Positions 8,780 through 16,669 of a stretch of 48,717 nt of DNA are shown one piece after another. The notes beneath the pieces are model-generated. The model was not told where the DNA came from, made no database searches, and was given only the letters and a program-made list of their open reading frames with translations. Every line of letters starts with the position of its first letter. Position 1 is the stretch's first letter. The translations under genes were made by a program, and so were the position numbers. This stretch comes from Chitinophagales bacterium. Its GTDB lineage: Bacteria > Bacteroidota > Bacteroidia > Chitinophagales > UBA8649. The stretch spans positions 1 to 48,717 of the forward strand of contig JACJYT010000016.1 of NCBI GenBank assembly GCA_020635975.1, read 5' to 3'.

Positions 8780-9527
8780 ATGCCTTAATTTTATAGCTTT
8801 GAATAAGCTTGGCAATGCTCTTTACTAAGTCTGGTTTACTCTCTATGCTAGTTCCCATTACAATGATATCTGCGCCTGCATCGCAAATTACTTTAGCCGT
8901 TTCTTTGTCTCGTATGCCGCCTCCTACAATAAGGGGACTCTTGCATGCTTTAGCCACCCTTTTCACCATTTCGCAAGAAACAGAGTTTACGGCCCCACTT
9001 CCTGCTTCCAAATAATTGCATTTTAAGCCCAACATTTCGCCTGCCATAGCAGTACATGCCGCAATTTCGGGTTTATCATAAGGAATGGCTTGGGTATTGC
9101 TCATGTACGAAGCAGAGGTAGCTTTGCCGCTTTCCACAATCATATAGCCCGTTGAAATTACTTCTAGTTTCGAGGCACTAATAATGGGCGCTGCCTCTAC
9201 ATGTTTGCCAATTAAAAGTTCTGGATTTCTACCAGATATTAAAGAAAGAAAGAGAATGGCATCTGCATTGGTATTTACCTGAAGGGTGCTTCCGGGAAAG
9301 AGAATAACAGGCACCTTGCTTTCTCTTTTGAGAAAATTAATGGTATAATCTAAATTATTCGTAGTAATCAAGCTACCCCCCACAAAGAAATAATCAATAT
9401 TTCCTTCATTTGCCTGAGCTACAAGCTGTTCCAAATAGCTGGCTTCAATCTTGTCTGGGTCTACTAATATGGCTAGTGCTTTTTCACCATTTTCTTTTTT
9501 AACTAGCCAATCCTTAAAAATATTCAT
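8769..9527 (-). CDS. Geranylgeranylglyceryl phosphate synthase family (GGGPS/PcrB)
   Basis: A TIM-barrel prenyltransferase of 252 residues. Recognisable motifs are ALAILVDPDK (17-26), FFVGGSLIT near 48-56, VILFPGSTLQV, the prenyl/phosphate-binding YLEAGSGA, and the C-terminal VGGGIRDKETA and IIVMGTSIE. Family members join a polyprenyl diphosphate to sn-glycerol-1-phosphate. Group II bacterial enzymes of this type occur in Bacteroidota, where the fate of the ether-lipid product is not settled. No glycerol-1-phosphate dehydrogenase (AraM/EgsA type) or later ether-lipid gene lies in this window. The gene overlaps rsgA and has a -7 box only 4 bases before its ATG. Confidence 0.9.
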   Translation of the reverse strand: MNIFKDWLVKKENGEKALAILVDPDKIEASYLEQLVAQANEGNIDYFFVGGSLITTNNLDYTINFLKRESKVPVILFPGSTLQVNTNADAILFLSLISGRNPELLIGKHVEAAPIISASKLEVISTGYMIVESGKATSASYMSNTQAIPYDKPEIAACTAMAGEMLGLKCNYLEAGSGAVNSVSCEMVKRVAKACKSPLIVGGGIRDKETAKVICDAGADIIVMGTSIESKPDLVKSIAKLIQSYKIKAFES

Positions 9528-9531
9528 AGCT

Positions 9532-9539
9532 CAAAGATA
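9532..9539 (-). promoter_or_regulatory. -7 box (TATCTTTG) 4 bases from GGGPS start
   Basis: Perfect TAnnTTTG on the reverse strand, ending 4 bases before the ATG at 9527. If used, transcription would begin at or next to the start codon. No -33 TTTG at 19-21 bases was found. Confidence 0.4.
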
Positions 9540-9551
9540 CGCATATGTTCC

Positions 9552-10151
9552 TTATTCTACTTGGATAAAATAAGAGCCATTTAGTTCAAGCTCCGATATG
9601 AGAGGGGTGTAAGATAAAGAGCTAGAATACAAATCGAGATATTGACTGTTCATAATATTGCTCTCAAATTGAAAGCTCTGGTACAAATAATTGCCACAAG
9701 AGCATTTTTTTCTTCGTCCTTCATCTTCCTTACTAGCTCCTCCATAAAATTGAATCAAATAATAGCCCGGCACGGTAAAGCCAAGATCTATTTGCATATC
9801 CGTAGGACTTTCGAGATAAAAAGAACTATAATCTTCTAAATTAAAGCCTGGTGGATTGCTAGATAAAACCTCTACCTTATGAGAAGCATCGCTGGTGAAA
9901 TTGCCATCAAACCAAGTAATTGTTATAGATATAGAACTATTATCATAGCCATTACTTTCGTAATAGCCCTGAAATGCCGATCCTTCTATGAAAAGGGAGA
10001 GCGGTTCATTTACCCCTATAAGAGTATCGTTTGGTAGCACAACTGGAATGCTGAAAGTACCATCATTTTCGGCACAATCTACTTTTACAAACCAACAGCA
10101 CGAACTGAGTAAACTAAGTGAAATTAAGGCAAGAATTACTTTAGTTTTCAT
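9552..10151 (-). CDS. Putative lipoprotein of unknown function
   Basis: Starting at ATG 10151 the protein (199 residues) opens with a lipoprotein signal, KVILALISLSLLSSC, with the lipobox cysteine at about 19. A longer frame from 10199 adds 16 residues that would place the signal internally, so I rejected it. The mature part is rich in aromatic and small residues and contains ITITWFDGN, FTVPGYYLIQFYGG and a basic-cysteine patch RRKKCSCGNY. No family is recognised; a beta-rich envelope protein is likely. It is monocistronic with its own predicted -7 box and a hairpin in the 5' leader. Confidence 0.65.
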   Translation of the reverse strand: MKTKVILALISLSLLSSCCWFVKVDCAENDGTFSIPVVLPNDTLIGVNEPLSLFIEGSAFQGYYESNGYDNSSISITITWFDGNFTSDASHKVEVLSSNPPGFNLEDYSSFYLESPTDMQIDLGFTVPGYYLIQFYGGASKEDEGRRKKCSCGNYLYQSFQFESNIMNSQYLDLYSSSLSYTPLISELELNGSYFIQVE

Positions 10152-10170
10152 TTTTTTAAAGTTTCCTTTC

Positions 10171-10191
10171 AAACGCAGATAGCCTGCGTTT
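10171..10191. other. Hairpin in the predicted leader of the 10151 lipoprotein gene
   Basis: AAACGCAG (10171-10178) and CTGCGTTT (10184-10191) form a perfect 8-base stem with a 5-base loop, 20 bases upstream of the ATG. It lies between the predicted -7 box and the start codon and lacks a T run on the coding strand, so it is more likely a leader structure or operator than a terminator. Confidence 0.4.
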
Positions 10192-10211
10192 TGTTGCATT
10201 TACTTTGTAAG

Positions 10212-10219
10212 CAAAAATA
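10212..10219 (-). promoter_or_regulatory. -7 box (TATTTTTG) for the 10151 lipoprotein gene
   Basis: TAnnTTTG match on the reverse strand, about 60 bases before the ATG. It predicts a leader that contains the 10171-10191 hairpin. No -33 element is evident. Confidence 0.3.
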
Positions 10220-10245
10220 ATGCTTTTTGAGATACTAAAGGATAA

Positions 10246-10275
10246 TTTGCTTTTAGGATTATAATGCTAAATTTG
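10246..10275 (+). promoter_or_regulatory. Bacteroidota promoter for DUF1801-radA
   Basis: TTTG at 10246-10249 and TAAATTTG at 10268-10275 are separated by 18 bases, one base short of the usual 19-21. The -7 box ends 24 bases before the ATG at 10300. Confidence 0.5.
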
Positions 10276-10299
10276 ATAGAATAAAAAACTTCTTGTATT

Positions 10300-10728
10300 A
10301 TGGCAGAGTTAAAAACACAAAGGAATAAGCAATCGGTAGTGGCTTACTTAAATAGTTTAGAGGATGCTAAGAAGAAGTCGGATTCCTTTGTTTTGCTGGA
10401 GCTTTTTGAGGATGTATGTGGTTTGAAGGGAGAAATGTGGGGCGATTCTATCATTGGATTTGGTTCTTACCATTATCAATATGCTAGCGGACAAGAGGGG
10501 GATTGGATGTTGGTGGGCTTTGCACCCAGAAAGCAAAACCTGACACTCTATTTAATGACGGGAGCAGAAAGACATGCGGAATTACTAACTAAACTAGGTA
10601 AGCATAAAACGAGCAAAGGAAGTTGCCTTTATATCAAACAATTGAAAGATGTAGATATGGCGGTATTAAGGGAAATTATTTCTCGCTCTTTTAAGCTTAT
10701 GAATAAAAAATACAATGGCGAAGATTAA
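10300..10728 (+). CDS. DUF1801 (YdhG-like) protein
   Basis: A 142-residue protein matching the DUF1801 family: VVAYLNSLED near the N-terminus, MWGDSIIGFGSYHYQY (about 46-61), LVGFAPRKQNLTLYLM and the C-terminal GKHKTSKGSCLYIKQLKDVDMAVLREII. The fold is the YdhG/AF2093-like small alpha-beta barrel; no reaction is known. Its last 14 bases overlap the start of radA, so the two are very likely translated from one mRNA. Confidence 0.85.
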   Translation: MAELKTQRNKQSVVAYLNSLEDAKKKSDSFVLLELFEDVCGLKGEMWGDSIIGFGSYHYQYASGQEGDWMLVGFAPRKQNLTLYLMTGAERHAELLTKLGKHKTSKGSCLYIKQLKDVDMAVLREIISRSFKLMNKKYNGED

Positions 10729-12091
10729 AACAAGTTTTGCTTGTCAGAGTTGTGGTAGTGTATACCCCAAATGGCAAGGAAAGTGTAATGCCTGTGGCGA
10801 ATGGAATACCATAGTGGAAGAGCTTATAGAAAAAGAAGATAAGCAAACGATAGATTGGCGCGACAAGGACAAGCAGAGCAATGCTAAACCGAAGAAACTG
10901 AAGGATATTGAGGTGGGAGAGACCTATAGAATCGATTCGGGCGATTCGGAGTTAAATCGGGTTTTGGGAGGTGGAATTACACCTGGAAGTATTGTTCTTA
11001 TGGGGGGCGAACCGGGAATCGGGAAATCTACCCTCCTCTTGCAAGTGGCAATTCAGTTAAAAAATTGGAAAGTCTTGTATATCAGTGGGGAGGAAAGCGA
11101 AAAACAAATTCAACAAAGAGCACTGCGAGTGGGCAATAAGAATGAGGAATGCTACATTCTTACAGAAACGGCTACGCACAAGATTTTTCATTACATCAAA
11201 GAGTTAAAACCGGATATTGTTATTGTAGATTCTATACAAACCGTGCATTCTAGATCGATAGAAGCAACACCAGGTAGTGTATCTCAAATCAGAGAATGTA
11301 CGGGCGAGTTTCAACGCTTTGCCAAAGAAACGAATACCCCTGTTTTTTTGGTGGGACATATAACGAAAGATGGGCAAATTGCTGGACCAAAGATTCTGGA
11401 GCACATAGTAGATACCGTATTGCAATTTGAAGGCGATCGAAATCACGTCTACAGAATTTTGAGAACCATCAAAAATCGTTTTGGTTCCACTGCCGAGCTC
11501 GGTTTGTATGAAATGCAAGGCCACGGCTTACGCATTGTAGATAATCCCTCAGAAATCTTAATTACCCAAAAGGATGAAAATTTAGGGGGAGTTGCAATTG
11601 CAGCAACAATGGAGGGCATGCGCCCCATGCTCATAGAAGTGCAAGCATTGGTAAGTACTGCTTTTTATGGAACTCCACAACGCAGCGCCACAGGTTTTGA
11701 TACCCGAAGATTAAACATGCTCTTAGCGGTGCTAGAAAAAAGAGTAGGCTTAAATATTGGTACGAAAGATGTGTTTTTAAATATTGCAGGCGGACTAAGA
11801 GTAGAAGATCCCGCTATAGATTTAGCCATTGTTGCCAGTTTGATGAGCTCGTATAACGACAATGCTATAGATATGAAATATGCCTTTGCAGGAGAAGTGG
11901 GTTTAAGTGGCGAAGTACGAGCAGTGAACAGAGTAGAACAAAGAATTCAGGAAGCTGAAAAGTTGGGTTTTGAGAAAATATTTGTTTCCAAATATAATTT
12001 CGGGAAGGGCAAATCAAGTCCAAAAAACCTCAAGATTCAACTAGTTTTGGTGTCGAAGGTATACGAGTTAATGAAGTTGTTGTCCTTATAA
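10715..12091 (+). CDS. radA: DNA repair protein RadA (Sms)
   Basis: A RecA-like ATPase that promotes branch migration in recombination. Its 458 residues contain an N-terminal zinc finger (C10, C13, C24, C27), Walker A GGEPGIGKST (97-106), the RadA-specific KNRFG motif (253-257) and a C-terminal Lon-protease-like domain from about 270 that lacks protease function (GGLRVEDPAIDLAIVASL). All expected domains are intact. It overlaps the DUF1801 gene by 14 bases in another frame. No standard terminator follows; two hairpins at 12106-12166 lie directly downstream. Confidence 0.97.
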   Translation: MAKIKTSFACQSCGSVYPKWQGKCNACGEWNTIVEELIEKEDKQTIDWRDKDKQSNAKPKKLKDIEVGETYRIDSGDSELNRVLGGGITPGSIVLMGGEPGIGKSTLLLQVAIQLKNWKVLYISGEESEKQIQQRALRVGNKNEECYILTETATHKIFHYIKELKPDIVIVDSIQTVHSRSIEATPGSVSQIRECTGEFQRFAKETNTPVFLVGHITKDGQIAGPKILEHIVDTVLQFEGDRNHVYRILRTIKNRFGSTAELGLYEMQGHGLRIVDNPSEILITQKDENLGGVAIAATMEGMRPMLIEVQALVSTAFYGTPQRSATGFDTRRLNMLLAVLEKRVGLNIGTKDVFLNIAGGLRVEDPAIDLAIVASLMSSYNDNAIDMKYAFAGEVGLSGEVRAVNRVEQRIQEAEKLGFEKIFVSKYNFGKGKSSPKNLKIQLVLVSKVYELMKLLSL

Positions 12092-12105
12092 TGCACGCTT
12101 TTAGC

Positions 12106-12137
12106 ACGGTTCGGAACCCTTTAGGGTTCCGAACCGT
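12106..12137. repeat. Perfect 15-base inverted repeat after radA
   Basis: ACGGTTCGGAACCCT (12106-12120) is followed after two T bases by its exact reverse complement (12123-12137). There is no T run on either side. It could block RNase or RNA polymerase between the convergent radA and amidase genes, or be a dispersed palindromic repeat. Confidence 0.75.
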
Positions 12138-12139
12138 AG

Positions 12140-12166
12140 TCAAAGCCACGTCAGTGCTGGCTTTGA
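12140..12166. repeat. Second hairpin, adjacent to the first
   Basis: TCAAAGCCA (12140-12148) pairs with TGGCTTTGA (12158-12166) around a 9-base loop. Only two bases separate it from the 12106-12137 palindrome, so the two form a tandem hairpin pair. Confidence 0.65.
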
Positions 12167-12212
12167 GGGAAATTTTAAAATTCCTCTTTAATCGCGTCTT
12201 TTTAGAGAGAAT

Positions 12213-12317
12213 AGAAAATTAGAGAAATAGATAAGTAGAAAATTAGTTTACTAGTCTACTAGTTAACTAGAACAAAAGTCGCACCATCGAAAAGTCGAAA
12301 GGTCGTGCCATCGAGTT
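12213..12317. repeat. Dispersed intergenic repeat, copy A
   Basis: Purine-rich text with CTAGT-type motifs. Three tracts recur in reverse orientation at the window's right end: AGAAAATTAGAGAAA (12213-12227 against 48418-48432), AATTAGTTTACTAG (12241-12254 against 48637-48650) and CCATCGAGTT (12308-12317 against 48606-48615). A related CCATCGAAAAGTCG unit is present internally. No gene is seen in 12092-12322. Confidence 0.55.
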
Positions 12318-12322
12318 ACCGA

Positions 12323-13750
12323 TCAATAAATCTTTTTCCAAGCTTGTGCTTCCTCTAGTTGGTAGGCTAATTCTAACAAGAGTGCTTCTTCACCATGATT
12401 TGCCCAAAACATCATACCAATAGGCATGTCTGTAGCTGGGTCGGTGCCAAGGGGTAAGGAGATGGATGGGCCACCACAAGCATTAGAATAGGGTGTATAA
12501 CATGCCCAATCCGTCATTCTTTTAAAAATAGTTTCAAAGTCATTATCGGCACCTAAGTGTCCAATTTTTGGGGTGGTATGAGCCAAGGTTGGCGTTAAAA
12601 GAAAATCTACATCTAACTCTTTAAAGAATTTTTGATAATCGTAGTAGCTTTTCTTCAAGCGATAAATAAAGGCAGGTGTGCGCCACATGTTTTTCGGGTA
12701 CTTACTTGCAAGTCCATGGATCAGATTGGTCAACTTGCTTTTATCGTAAAAACTTCCGAAAAGAAAAGGCTTTCCTAAGTGCTTTGTAAAAAAGGCTAAC
12801 ATTTCCCATAAGTACACAAAGTCGTCTACAAATTGGTCCTTAACGGGCACTTCGATTAGCTTCACTTGATGTCCTAATTCTTCTAAGAGCTTTACGGTTT
12901 GGAGCAAAACAGCTTCCGTAGGAGCATCTCCTTTTAAATTTTTTAGAGAATTATTACTAAAGCCAATTTTGTAAGTTTTTTTTGTTGCTTCTTTAACCAA
13001 GCCTATAGGCTTTAACTTCGGATTTTTATAATATTTTTCTGCCTCTGCGTAAAAATATGCCGTGTCTCTTACCGAACGGGTAATTACACCATCAATAGCC
13101 ACCTCAACAATTTGCTGTTGGAATAGTTCTGAGGCTAAGACTCTTCCTCTACTAGCCTTTAAACCTACTAAACCACAACAAGCTGCAGGAATTCTAGTTG
13201 AGCCACCACCATCTGCCGTATGTGCCAAGGGAACAACGCCTGCTGCAACTAAAGCTGCAGATCCTCCCGAAGAACCACCACAAGAATAGTCGGTGTTCCA
13301 GGGGTTTCTTGTGTCTTCTAAATGGGTGAATTCTGTAGAACAAGTGAAACCAAATTCTGGCAGGGAGCTATTTCCCATATGTAAAAATCCTTGTGCAAAG
13401 ATTTGCTTTGCAATAGGGTCCGTTTTCTTAGAAGGGGGTACATTTAAAAATGCTTCTGAACCATAGTAAGTTTTTACGCCCTCAATATTTGTCAAGTCTT
13501 TAATAAAAGTAGGAATACCTCCAAAAAAGCCTGTATTTTCTTTCTTAGCTTCTAATAAGGCTTTATCAAAACATTTGGTAACTATAGCGTTAAGCTGAGG
13601 CTCAACCCGTTCTGCTCTCGAAATGGCAGCTTTTACTAGTTCTTCAGAAGAAACTTCCTTACGCTTTAATTTTTCGGCTAAACCAAAAGCATCATCATCA
13701 CCAAGGGCATCCTGAGTAAAACTGTGCACTCTTTTGTTTTCATTAGCCAT
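12323..13750 (-). CDS. Amidase signature family hydrolase
   Basis: A 475-residue amidase with the Ser-cisSer-Lys triad visible: K84 in GGIPTFIKDLTN, S160 in CGGSSGGSAAL and S184 in TADGGGSTRIPA, spaced as in fatty acid amide hydrolase. Such enzymes hydrolyse amides; the sequence resembles the group annotated as 6-aminohexanoate cyclic dimer hydrolase or FAAH-like amidases, but the substrate cannot be read from the sequence. It is not the GatA subunit: the length and context (no gatB/gatC) disagree. No signal peptide, so cytoplasmic. It lies 30 bases after rsmI and may share its transcript. Confidence 0.9.
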   Translation of the reverse strand: MANENKRVHSFTQDALGDDDAFGLAEKLKRKEVSSEELVKAAISRAERVEPQLNAIVTKCFDKALLEAKKENTGFFGGIPTFIKDLTNIEGVKTYYGSEAFLNVPPSKKTDPIAKQIFAQGFLHMGNSSLPEFGFTCSTEFTHLEDTRNPWNTDYSCGGSSGGSAALVAAGVVPLAHTADGGGSTRIPAACCGLVGLKASRGRVLASELFQQQIVEVAIDGVITRSVRDTAYFYAEAEKYYKNPKLKPIGLVKEATKKTYKIGFSNNSLKNLKGDAPTEAVLLQTVKLLEELGHQVKLIEVPVKDQFVDDFVYLWEMLAFFTKHLGKPFLFGSFYDKSKLTNLIHGLASKYPKNMWRTPAFIYRLKKSYYDYQKFFKELDVDFLLTPTLAHTTPKIGHLGADNDFETIFKRMTDWACYTPYSNACGGPSISLPLGTDPATDMPIGMMFWANHGEEALLLELAYQLEEAQAWKKIY

Positions 13751-13780
13751 TTCTTTCTTTGTTTTAGATCTTTATGAAAA

Positions 13781-14476
13781 TTAATTTTCTTCTTTTTTTG
13801 CTTTGGGAAGCGGACCAATAACTAATACAATTTCACCGCGTGCTTTTGTTTTTTGAAAATATGCTAATAATTCTTTAGCACTACCTCTTATGGTTTCTTC
13901 AAAGGTTTTTGTTAATTCTCGCGATACAGAAACGGGACGATCAGGACCAATATATTGTACTATTTGCTCTAGGGTTTTGATGATTCTATGTGGCGATTCG
14001 TAAAGTATAACACTTCTGTCTTCTGTTGCAATATATTCTAATCTTGTTTTTCTTCCTTTCTTATGGGGAAGAAAGCCTTCAAATACAAATTTGTCTGTTG
14101 CAAAACCAGAGTTAATTAAGGCAGGAATTAATGCTACTGCTCCGGGTAAACATTCTACCTCGATGGCGTTTTCTATGCAAGCTCTAACCAAATAAAAGCC
14201 CGGATCGGAAATACCTGGCGTTCCGCCATCCGAAACTAAGGCGAAATTAGTACCTGTTTTTAACTTGTCAATTAAGCTTTCCGTAGCCTTGTGTTCATTA
14301 AACTTATGGTGACTCCACATCAACTTATCGATGCCATAATGTTGGGTAAGTTTCTTGGTCTGACGTGTATCTTCAGCAAGTATAATATCTACATTTTTGA
14401 GCGTTTCCACAGCTCTAAAACTCATGTCTTGAAGATTACCAATAGGAGTTGGAACAATATAAAGTTTACCGCTCAT
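13781..14476 (-). CDS. rsmI: 16S rRNA (cytidine-1402-2'-O)-methyltransferase RsmI
   Basis: SAM-dependent tetrapyrrole-methylase fold. The N-terminus KLYIVPTPIGNLQDMSFRAVETL and IILAEDTRQTKKL, LVSDGGTPGISDPGFYLVRACI, and FEGFLPHKKGR are signature RsmI blocks, followed by VILYESPHRIIKTL and PVSVSRELTKTFEE. It 2'-O-methylates C1402 in the ribosomal P site, together with RsmH. At 231 residues it is shorter than the E. coli protein and lacks a long C-terminal extension, as is usual in this phylum. Two bases separate it from pssA upstream, so it is cotranscribed. Confidence 0.95.
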   Translation of the reverse strand: MSGKLYIVPTPIGNLQDMSFRAVETLKNVDIILAEDTRQTKKLTQHYGIDKLMWSHHKFNEHKATESLIDKLKTGTNFALVSDGGTPGISDPGFYLVRACIENAIEVECLPGAVALIPALINSGFATDKFVFEGFLPHKKGRKTRLEYIATEDRSVILYESPHRIIKTLEQIVQYIGPDRPVSVSRELTKTFEETIRGSAKELLAYFQKTKARGEIVLVIGPLPKAKKEEN

Positions 14477-14478
14477 TT

Positions 14479-15222
14479 TTAGGAAATTGCTTTTCTAAGC
14501 AAATTTATTAGGATGTATACCAAAACAATTAAGGCTAAGGCTGCAAGTTTAAAGAAAATTAAAAGAACTATTGCACTCAACACAAAAATTATTTGCCATT
14601 TGTGTTCTTGCCAACTAAATTTTCCTAATTTAAAACTGAACATGGGTAAATTGCTGATAAGCAAAATAGCGATGACAATAGAAATAATATTTAAGCTTAT
14701 GCTATTGTAGATAAAACTACTTTCGAAAAATTCGTTTCGCTCATTTACAAACAAACCCAGAACTAAAAGGGTGGCAGCAGGAGTTGCCAAGCCCATAAAT
14801 TCTTTGCTTTGGTTAGTGGCAACATTAAATTTTGCAAGTCGCAGGGCAGAAAATAGAGAAATGATTAAAGGAAAGAATATAATAAAGGCTTCAGAAAAGC
14901 TATGGATGTTTTCGAAAATGCTTAGAAATTCCTTCGTGTCTTGCATGTGAAAATAGGCGCGAGCACTTAAATAAAGCATCAGTAAACCAGGCAGAACGCC
15001 AAAACTTACCATGTCGGCCAAAGAATCTAATTCTTTGCCAATTGGCGAACTTACATGGAGAGCTCTAGCCACTAAGCCGTCTAAAAAATCGGCTAATAGG
15101 GAAAGTGCCAATAGCCATGGAAGATATTCTAACTTTCCTATAAACAATGCTAGGATAGCAAGAAGTCCACTTAATAGATTTAGTAGGGTTAGACTGTTGG
15201 GGATGTGTTTTTTGAGGAACAA
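14479..15222 (-). CDS. pssA: CDP-diacylglycerol-serine O-phosphatidyltransferase
   Basis: Integral membrane CDP-alcohol phosphatidyltransferase of 247 residues. The catalytic motif D48-G-x2-A52-R53-x8-G62-x3-D66-x3-D70 is complete. Several hydrophobic segments follow to the end (about 7-8 in total). Position 2 bases from rsmI, the N-terminal SLTLLNLLSG and the length favour the serine enzyme (type II PssA) making phosphatidylserine for phosphatidylethanolamine, rather than PgsA. No psd decarboxylase is in the window. Confidence 0.87.
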   Translation of the reverse strand: MFLKKHIPNSLTLLNLLSGLLAILALFIGKLEYLPWLLALSLLADFLDGLVARALHVSSPIGKELDSLADMVSFGVLPGLLMLYLSARAYFHMQDTKEFLSIFENIHSFSEAFIIFFPLIISLFSALRLAKFNVATNQSKEFMGLATPAATLLVLGLFVNERNEFFESSFIYNSISLNIISIVIAILLISNLPMFSFKLGKFSWQEHKWQIIFVLSAIVLLIFFKLAALALIVLVYILINLLRKAIS

Positions 15223-15224
15223 GT

Positions 15225-16139
15225 TTAGGATTTTAATTTGGGAACAAAACGACCAACACTAGCTTGGTATTGCTTATACTCAGGATACTTTTCTGCCGAA
15301 ATTTCTTCGCTAAAATCTGAACTGCTTTTAAATAGAATTACTAAAAGTAAAGCTCCCATCAAACTCCAGTTGATCAGATTGCCCGTTGCTACCACACTAA
15401 ATAAATAGAAAACAATCCAAATACTCTGCTCTGCGGCATAATTTGGGTGACGCATTTTTGCCCATAAGCCCGTATGTACAAAACCTTTGGCAAACTTGCC
15501 TTCCAAAGTTTTATTTGCTTTTAGTAGGGCATGCTTTTCTGTTTGATAATCCCATTGTTGCTGATCGGCTAACCATTCCATATAAACTAAAGCGAGCATC
15601 ATAGCCCCTAAGATAATATCTACCAAGCTAATTGCGCTTACTTCCATAGAAAGAATAATGGGAAGTGTAAAAAGTAGGATTAAAAACTGTTGATACAAAC
15701 TAATAAAGAAAAGATTAAAGAGTGTGAAAACCCATTTTTTATTGAAAGGTGATTTTGCCCTTAATACTGCCCAACGATAATCTTCTTCTCCTTCCCAAAA
15801 TTTCCAAGAATAGCCCCCTCTTCTAGCAAAATTGTAAGTTAAACGAAGTCCCCATATGCTAACTAGAACAGTGAGAAAGATCACTCGGGCATTCCAATCA
15901 CTATAATAAGCAACTATCCAACTGTAAATAATAGGAGTAATACTCCATAGCTTGTCTACTTGACTATAATTTTTTACCACTTCGCTTAAAACAAAGCAGC
16001 CCAAGGCTATGCCAAGGCAAGTATATACTAAGGTTCTTAGAGTTTCTTCTTGTAAAGCACTTAAGGCATCGCCAAAAAAATAGGCGAGAAGCGGAACAAT
16101 AATTATGGTGAAAACTAATAAAGCAGCTGTTTTTATCAT
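15225..16139 (-). CDS. DUF1295 / steroid 5-alpha-reductase-like membrane protein
   Basis: A 304-residue polytopic protein with about 7 hydrophobic segments. VDKLWSITPIIYSW, IWGLRLTYNFARRGGYSWKFWEGEEDYRW and the C-terminal GLWAKMRHPNYAAEQSIWIVFYLFS with ISAEKYPEYKQYQ fit DUF1295, related to 3-oxo-5-alpha-steroid 4-dehydrogenase and isoprenylcysteine methyltransferases. The RHPNY block is the presumed cofactor end of the family. Substrate is unknown; a lipid or isoprenoid is plausible given the neighbouring pssA, but that is inference. Two bases before pssA; probably the same operon. Confidence 0.82.
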   Translation of the reverse strand: MIKTAALLVFTIIIVPLLAYFFGDALSALQEETLRTLVYTCLGIALGCFVLSEVVKNYSQVDKLWSITPIIYSWIVAYYSDWNARVIFLTVLVSIWGLRLTYNFARRGGYSWKFWEGEEDYRWAVLRAKSPFNKKWVFTLFNLFFISLYQQFLILLFTLPIILSMEVSAISLVDIILGAMMLALVYMEWLADQQQWDYQTEKHALLKANKTLEGKFAKGFVHTGLWAKMRHPNYAAEQSIWIVFYLFSVVATGNLINWSLMGALLLVILFKSSSDFSEEISAEKYPEYKQYQASVGRFVPKLKS

Positions 16140-16163
16140 AAGATCTTATTTTGATTGGTATAA

Positions 16164-16171
16164 CAAAACTA
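16164..16171 (-). promoter_or_regulatory. -7 box (TAGTTTTG) upstream of the DUF1295-pssA-rsmI run
   Basis: Perfect TAnnTTTG on the reverse strand, ending 24 bases before the ATG at 16139. No -33 TTTG at correct distance. Confidence 0.35.
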
Positions 16172-16188
16172 AGCAAACAAAGTTTTTT

Positions 16189-16626
16189 CTAATTCAATCT
16201 CTTGTCCAACATTTGGTATACGGATATAACAATTAAAGAAAAAACCAACCAAGCAGGGAAGTAGTCTAAGCGGATATACCCCATAATATGCATGCCTTCG
16301 GTGTATTTCCAAGGACAAGCACCCGTAGTAATTTCTAATAAGAAACCTGTAGTAAATTCTACAAGATAAATAATGGCAACCCCAATTATTGCTCTAACGA
16401 ATGTATTGTATTTATGCACCAAGGGTTCAAAAGCTCGCATAATAAACGGAATGCTGGCATAAATAAAAAACATCCATAAATAGGTTTTTCCACCTAAGGC
16501 CCAATCTATGGCACTATCGTCAAAAAAAGTACGAACCACGGCGCTAATCGAGGTGAAAATTACTTCTGTGGTGATGCCAATACAAGCAAAGAGTAAGGAT
16601 AAAATTAAGATTTTAGGGAAGCGCAT
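16189..16626 (-). CDS. CmpB-like (PF06541-type) small membrane protein
   Basis: Starting at ATG 16626 the protein is 145 residues with four hydrophobic segments. The frame is open further upstream to 16977, but that extension is antisense to the clear GH16-like gene and has no membrane-protein character, so it was dropped. The C-terminal block CPWKYTEGMHIMGYIRLDYFPAW resembles the W-x-Y...(N/M)-x-x-G-x-I motif of the family called putative ABC transporter permease CmpB, although no ABC ATPase is nearby. Function unknown. It diverges from the GH16-like gene. Confidence 0.65.
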   Translation of the reverse strand: MRFPKILILSLLFACIGITTEVIFTSISAVVRTFFDDSAIDWALGGKTYLWMFFIYASIPFIMRAFEPLVHKYNTFVRAIIGVAIIYLVEFTTGFLLEITTGACPWKYTEGMHIMGYIRLDYFPAWLVFSLIVISVYQMLDKRLN

Positions 16627-16660
16627 AAATAAAGGTAGTAAATTAGCTAGTAAACTTAAA

Positions 16661-16668
16661 CAAAGATA
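16661..16668 (-). promoter_or_regulatory. -7 box (TATCTTTG) for the CmpB-like gene
   Basis: Perfect TAnnTTTG on the reverse strand, 34 bases upstream of ATG 16626 and touching the start of the divergent GH16-like gene. No -33 element seen. Confidence 0.35.
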
Positions 16669-16669
16669 G

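Noticed and set aside
11204..11524. 106-codon reverse frame inside radA
   Set aside because: Antisense to intact RadA ATPase and KNRFG regions; no independent signals.
12092..12322. CRISPR-like array or attachment site
   Set aside because: Repeats are short, unevenly spaced and palindromic without unique spacers; no cas, integrase or tRNA gene is present.
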